Positions 61,789-64,000 of a stretch of 64,000 bases of DNA are shown here, in pieces. The notes under the pieces are model-generated. The model made no database searches, was not told where the DNA came from, and saw only the letters and a list, made by a program, of their open reading frames with translations. The stretch's first letter is position 1. Each line of letters starts with the position of its first letter. A program made the translations under genes and the position numbers. This DNA comes from Aeoliella mucimassa (lineage in GTDB: Bacteria; Planctomycetota; Planctomycetia; Pirellulales; Lacipirellulaceae). The stretch lies in assembly GCF_007748035.1 (NCBI RefSeq), contig NZ_CP036278.1:186001-250000 (forward strand). The letters run 5' to 3'.

Positions 61789-61828
61789 TTTTGCTAGGAA
61801 ATGGCCACCCAATGTGGTACACTACGTG
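61789..61828 (+). repeat. Interspersed motif, copy C
   Basis: TTTTGCTAGGAAATGGCCAC followed by CCAATGTGGTACACTACGTG. It matches copies A and B in the first 30 bases and diverges near the end. Confidence 0.55.
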
Positions 61829-61973
61829 TTCGCATGAACATGCGTGTGTGACCTGAACAGCCTGCCCGAAATAAAGCCCCCAGGGGGCAAAACGAGTTTC
61901 CACTTACGACCGATGAGCTATTCGCAAACCATTACTGAAAAAGAACTTACGACAACCGATGTCGGCGTAAGAA

Positions 61974-62011
61974 TTGCCCCCACCCATCGATTTTCCGACA
62001 TTTGGGGGCAA
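61974..62011 (+). promoter_or_regulatory. Inverted repeat in the mfd leader region
   Basis: TTGCCCCCA (61974-61982) and TGGGGGCAA (62003-62011) form a perfect 9-bp inverted repeat with a 20-nt spacer, about 75 bp before the mfd start. It could be an operator or hairpin; the second arm is part of the repeated GGGGGCAAAAC. Confidence 0.35.
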
Positions 62012-62085
62012 AACCACCCTGGCGGCACCCCGTGGTCGGTTCCGCTAGGCGATGCGATGTCGCCGCGCTACAATTGCTGGTAACC

Positions 62086-64000
62086 ATGGACGATAAACCT
62101 GTGGTCGCTGACCAGCCGGCTCCCAATCGGGGGGCCCTGGAGATGCTGACCGCCGAGCTTGAACAACTTCAAGGCTTCGCCGACGTGCAGGCCAGTCTGC
62201 TGGCTGGGCACAGCGCCACGTTGGGCGGTGTCTGGGGGTCGTCGTGCGCGCTGGTCGCGGCCACCCTGGCAAGCGACTGCCCCGCGACGCTCGTCGTCGT
62301 GACCCCGCGTCCTGCGACCATCGACACCCTGGCCGACGACCTGGAGCTATTCACCAAGTTGCCAGTGATGTCGTTCCGTCCGAGCGAAGCGAACACCTCG
62401 CGAACCGTGGTGATCGACGAAATCGAAGGCGAGCGGCTGCGGGTGGTCAAGCACTTGGCTGCCGACGACACGCCGCCCAAGCTGGTGGTCACCTCGATCC
62501 AGGCGCTCATGCAGCCGGTGCCGAATCGCGAAACGCTGGCCAGCTGCACGCGTCGTATCTCGGTCGGCGACACGATCGACCTCGAAGAGCTGGCCGAGTG
62601 GCTCAGCGAGCGGGGGTGCCATGGCACGTCGGCCGTCGAGCTGCCCGGCGAGTTTGCCGTGCGGGGTGGCATTGTCGACATCTTCCCCCCCGACGCGCTG
62701 GTGCCCGCCCGCATCGAACTGTTCGGCGACGAGATCGACTCGATCCGCGAGTTCGACGTTGCGACGCAGCGGAGTCACGACCCGCTGAAGCATCTCGACG
62801 TCACGCTGCTCGATGCGAACTCGTCGGCCCGGTCGCATTTAACGTCGCTGCTTGCCGAGGGTAGCTGGTTTGTGCTGGTCGAGCCGACCGACATCGATGA
62901 GGAGGGACGCTACTTTCACGAGCGACAAGACTCGCCGCAAAAGCTGCACAGCACCCGAACCACGCTGGCCGAAATCTACAAGTTTCCGTCGGTCACCGCG
63001 GCTGGCATCCCGAGCGGCTCCTACGAAACTACCTGCCATCTCGGGTTCGAGAGCGTCGAGCGTTTCAGCGGCGACCTGAAGAAGGTGCGCGACGAACTGG
63101 AAAGCGTCGCTGGCACCGAGCGAGTCCTGCTGGCGTGCGAAACGCCGGCCGAGATCCAACGACTCGAAGAACTGTTTGCCGGCAGTCCCTTGCTCAAGAA
63201 AAAGCAAATGGACTTCGTGATCGGCCGATTGCACGAAGGATTTCGCATCGTCACGCGGCAAACGGTGCTGCTTTCGTCGGCCGAGTTGTTCCATCGCCAT
63301 GCCAGCGTGGCTCGCAATACGCGAAGCTACCAAGGTCGGGCGATCGACAGTTTCCTGGAGCTGAAAAAAGGCGACTTGGTGGTGCATGTCGCTCACGGTA
63401 TCGGTCGCTACCGTGGCATCAAGCTGCTCGAGAAAGAAGGTCGCTCCGAAGAGCACCTGGAGATCGAATACGACGGCGGTACCCGCATCTACGTGCCGAG
63501 TTTCCGCATTGAGCTGGTGCAGAAATACGTCGGCGGCAAGAAGCTGAAGCCGGCCCTCGCGAAGATCGGCGGGCAGGCTTGGGCGCGGCACAAGAAGGCG
63601 GCCGAAAAGGCGGTGCACGACCTGGCGGCCGAGATGATCGAACTGGCTGCGAAACGCGACGCCCGCCCTGGCATCCGCTTCCCCGACGACACCCCTTGGC
63701 AAAAAGAGTTCGACGCGGCCTTCCCCTACCAGGAAACGCCCGACCAGTTGCGGGCGGTGGTCGACATCAAGGCCGACATGCAGCAACCGCGGCCGATGGA
63801 CCGACTGCTCTGCGGCGACGTCGGCTTCGGCAAAACCGAGATGGCCATGCGGGCGGCGTTCAAAGCGGTCGACGCTGGCTACCAGGTGGCCGTGCTGGTA
63901 CCGACCACGGTGCTGGCCGAGCAGCATTGCCGCACGTTCCGCGAGCGGATGGCCGAGTTCCCCTACGAGATTGCCTCGGTCTCGCGATTCAGCACCGATC
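62086..64000 (+). CDS. mfd: Transcription-repair coupling factor Mfd (5' part, runs off the window)
   Basis: The first 638 codons of Mfd, which removes stalled RNA polymerase and recruits UvrA to DNA lesions. Visible parts are the UvrB-like N-terminal domains (ELPGEFAVRGGIVDIFPPDA), the RNA-polymerase-interacting domain (KKGDLVVHVAHGIGRYRGI, EYDGGTRIYVP) and the start of the helicase with Walker A GDVGFGKTEMAMRAAFKA. The C-terminal helicase half lies beyond the window. The start ATG at 62086 lacks a clear ribosome site. No frameshift is seen in the visible part. Confidence 0.97.
   Translation, partial: MDDKPVVADQPAPNRGALEMLTAELEQLQGFADVQASLLAGHSATLGGVWGSSCALVAATLASDCPATLVVVTPRPATIDTLADDLELFTKLPVMSFRPSEANTSRTVVIDEIEGERLRVVKHLAADDTPPKLVVTSIQALMQPVPNRETLASCTRRISVGDTIDLEELAEWLSERGCHGTSAVELPGEFAVRGGIVDIFPPDALVPARIELFGDEIDSIREFDVATQRSHDPLKHLDVTLLDANSSARSHLTSLLAEGSWFVLVEPTDIDEEGRYFHERQDSPQKLHSTRTTLAEIYKFPSVTAAGIPSGSYETTCHLGFESVERFSGDLKKVRDELESVAGTERVLLACETPAEIQRLEELFAGSPLLKKKQMDFVIGRLHEGFRIVTRQTVLLSSAELFHRHASVARNTRSYQGRAIDSFLELKKGDLVVHVAHGIGRYRGIKLLEKEGRSEEHLEIEYDGGTRIYVPSFRIELVQKYVGGKKLKPALAKIGGQAWARHKKAAEKAVHDLAAEMIELAAKRDARPGIRFPDDTPWQKEFDAAFPYQETPDQLRAVVDIKADMQQPRPMDRLLCGDVGFGKTEMAMRAAFKAVDAGYQVAVLVPTTVLAEQHCRTFRERMAEFPYEIASVSRFSTD

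Larger units (their letters stand above)
61672..62085 (+). other. Intergenic region upstream of mfd
   Basis: About 410 bp with no supported gene. It contains a possible terminator, interspersed motif copy C, the palindrome GCCCCCAGGGGGC (about 61876-61888), a repeated GGGGGCAAAAC (61883 and 62004) and a 9-bp inverted repeat at 61974-62011. Confidence 0.5.

Overview
The window is a high-GC bacterial chromosome segment, almost certainly from a planctomycete of the Pirellulales type. That placement is an inference from gene content: alternative complex III next to a caa3 oxidase, a DUF1592/DUF1552 pair, an NPYQSP-type membrane protein, several Ser/Thr kinases with atypical catalytic motifs, and many signal-anchored proteins of no known family. 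It has not been tested by phylogeny.

Layout. 0.1-2.0 kb: flotillin-like floA and a one-TM partner. 2.1-4.2 kb: a consensus sigma70 promoter followed by two tandem pairs of paralogues (two TM/coiled-coil proteins, then two 65-aa membrane proteins). 4.2-5.05 kb: ferritin and tRNA-Leu(GAG) on the minus strand. 5.1-21.7 kb: a long minus-strand respiratory block. Read in transcription order it is a RegB-like sensor kinase, a RegA-like regulator, ActA, ActB, ActC, a fused ActD-ActE, ActF, a one-TM small protein, SCO, and oxidase subunits II, I, III and IV. Together these would carry electrons from quinol through alternative complex III to a caa3 oxidase, under redox control by the adjacent two-component pair.

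21.9-25.6 kb: a secreted cytochrome-c/DUF1592 protein and a Tat-type DUF1552 protein, a common planctomycete pair. 25.8-28.4 kb: a more AT-rich accessory strip of small unrecognised genes with a shared 22-bp repeat. 28.4-29.96 kb: no convincing gene, but clustered palindromic repeats. 29.96-38.6 kb: a WD40-type protein and a 2486-aa single-module reducing polyketide synthase (KS-AT-DH-ER-KR-ACP-TE). 38.7-44.4 kb: phosphohexomutase, two small membrane proteins, ExoD, a divergent phosphoglycerate kinase and an RCK potassium channel. 44.4-51.7 kb: sodium/solute symporter, MFS transporter translationally coupled to a membrane Ser/Thr kinase, and a second kinase. Between the kinases lies a plus-strand unit with a near-consensus promoter, dense hairpins and two intrinsic terminators, the best candidate here for an undescribed RNA. 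51.9-57.5 kb: a secreted beta-propeller protein, a HlyD-type adaptor, an unknown protein and a large FtsX-type permease with no ATPase beside it. 58.2-61.7 kb: two tandem SPFH proteins. 62.1 kb to the end: the first 638 codons of mfd.

A roughly 40-bp interspersed motif occurs three times (29.1, 57.8 and 61.8 kb), always in intergenic DNA. No CRISPR array, insertion sequence, rRNA or replication origin was recognised.
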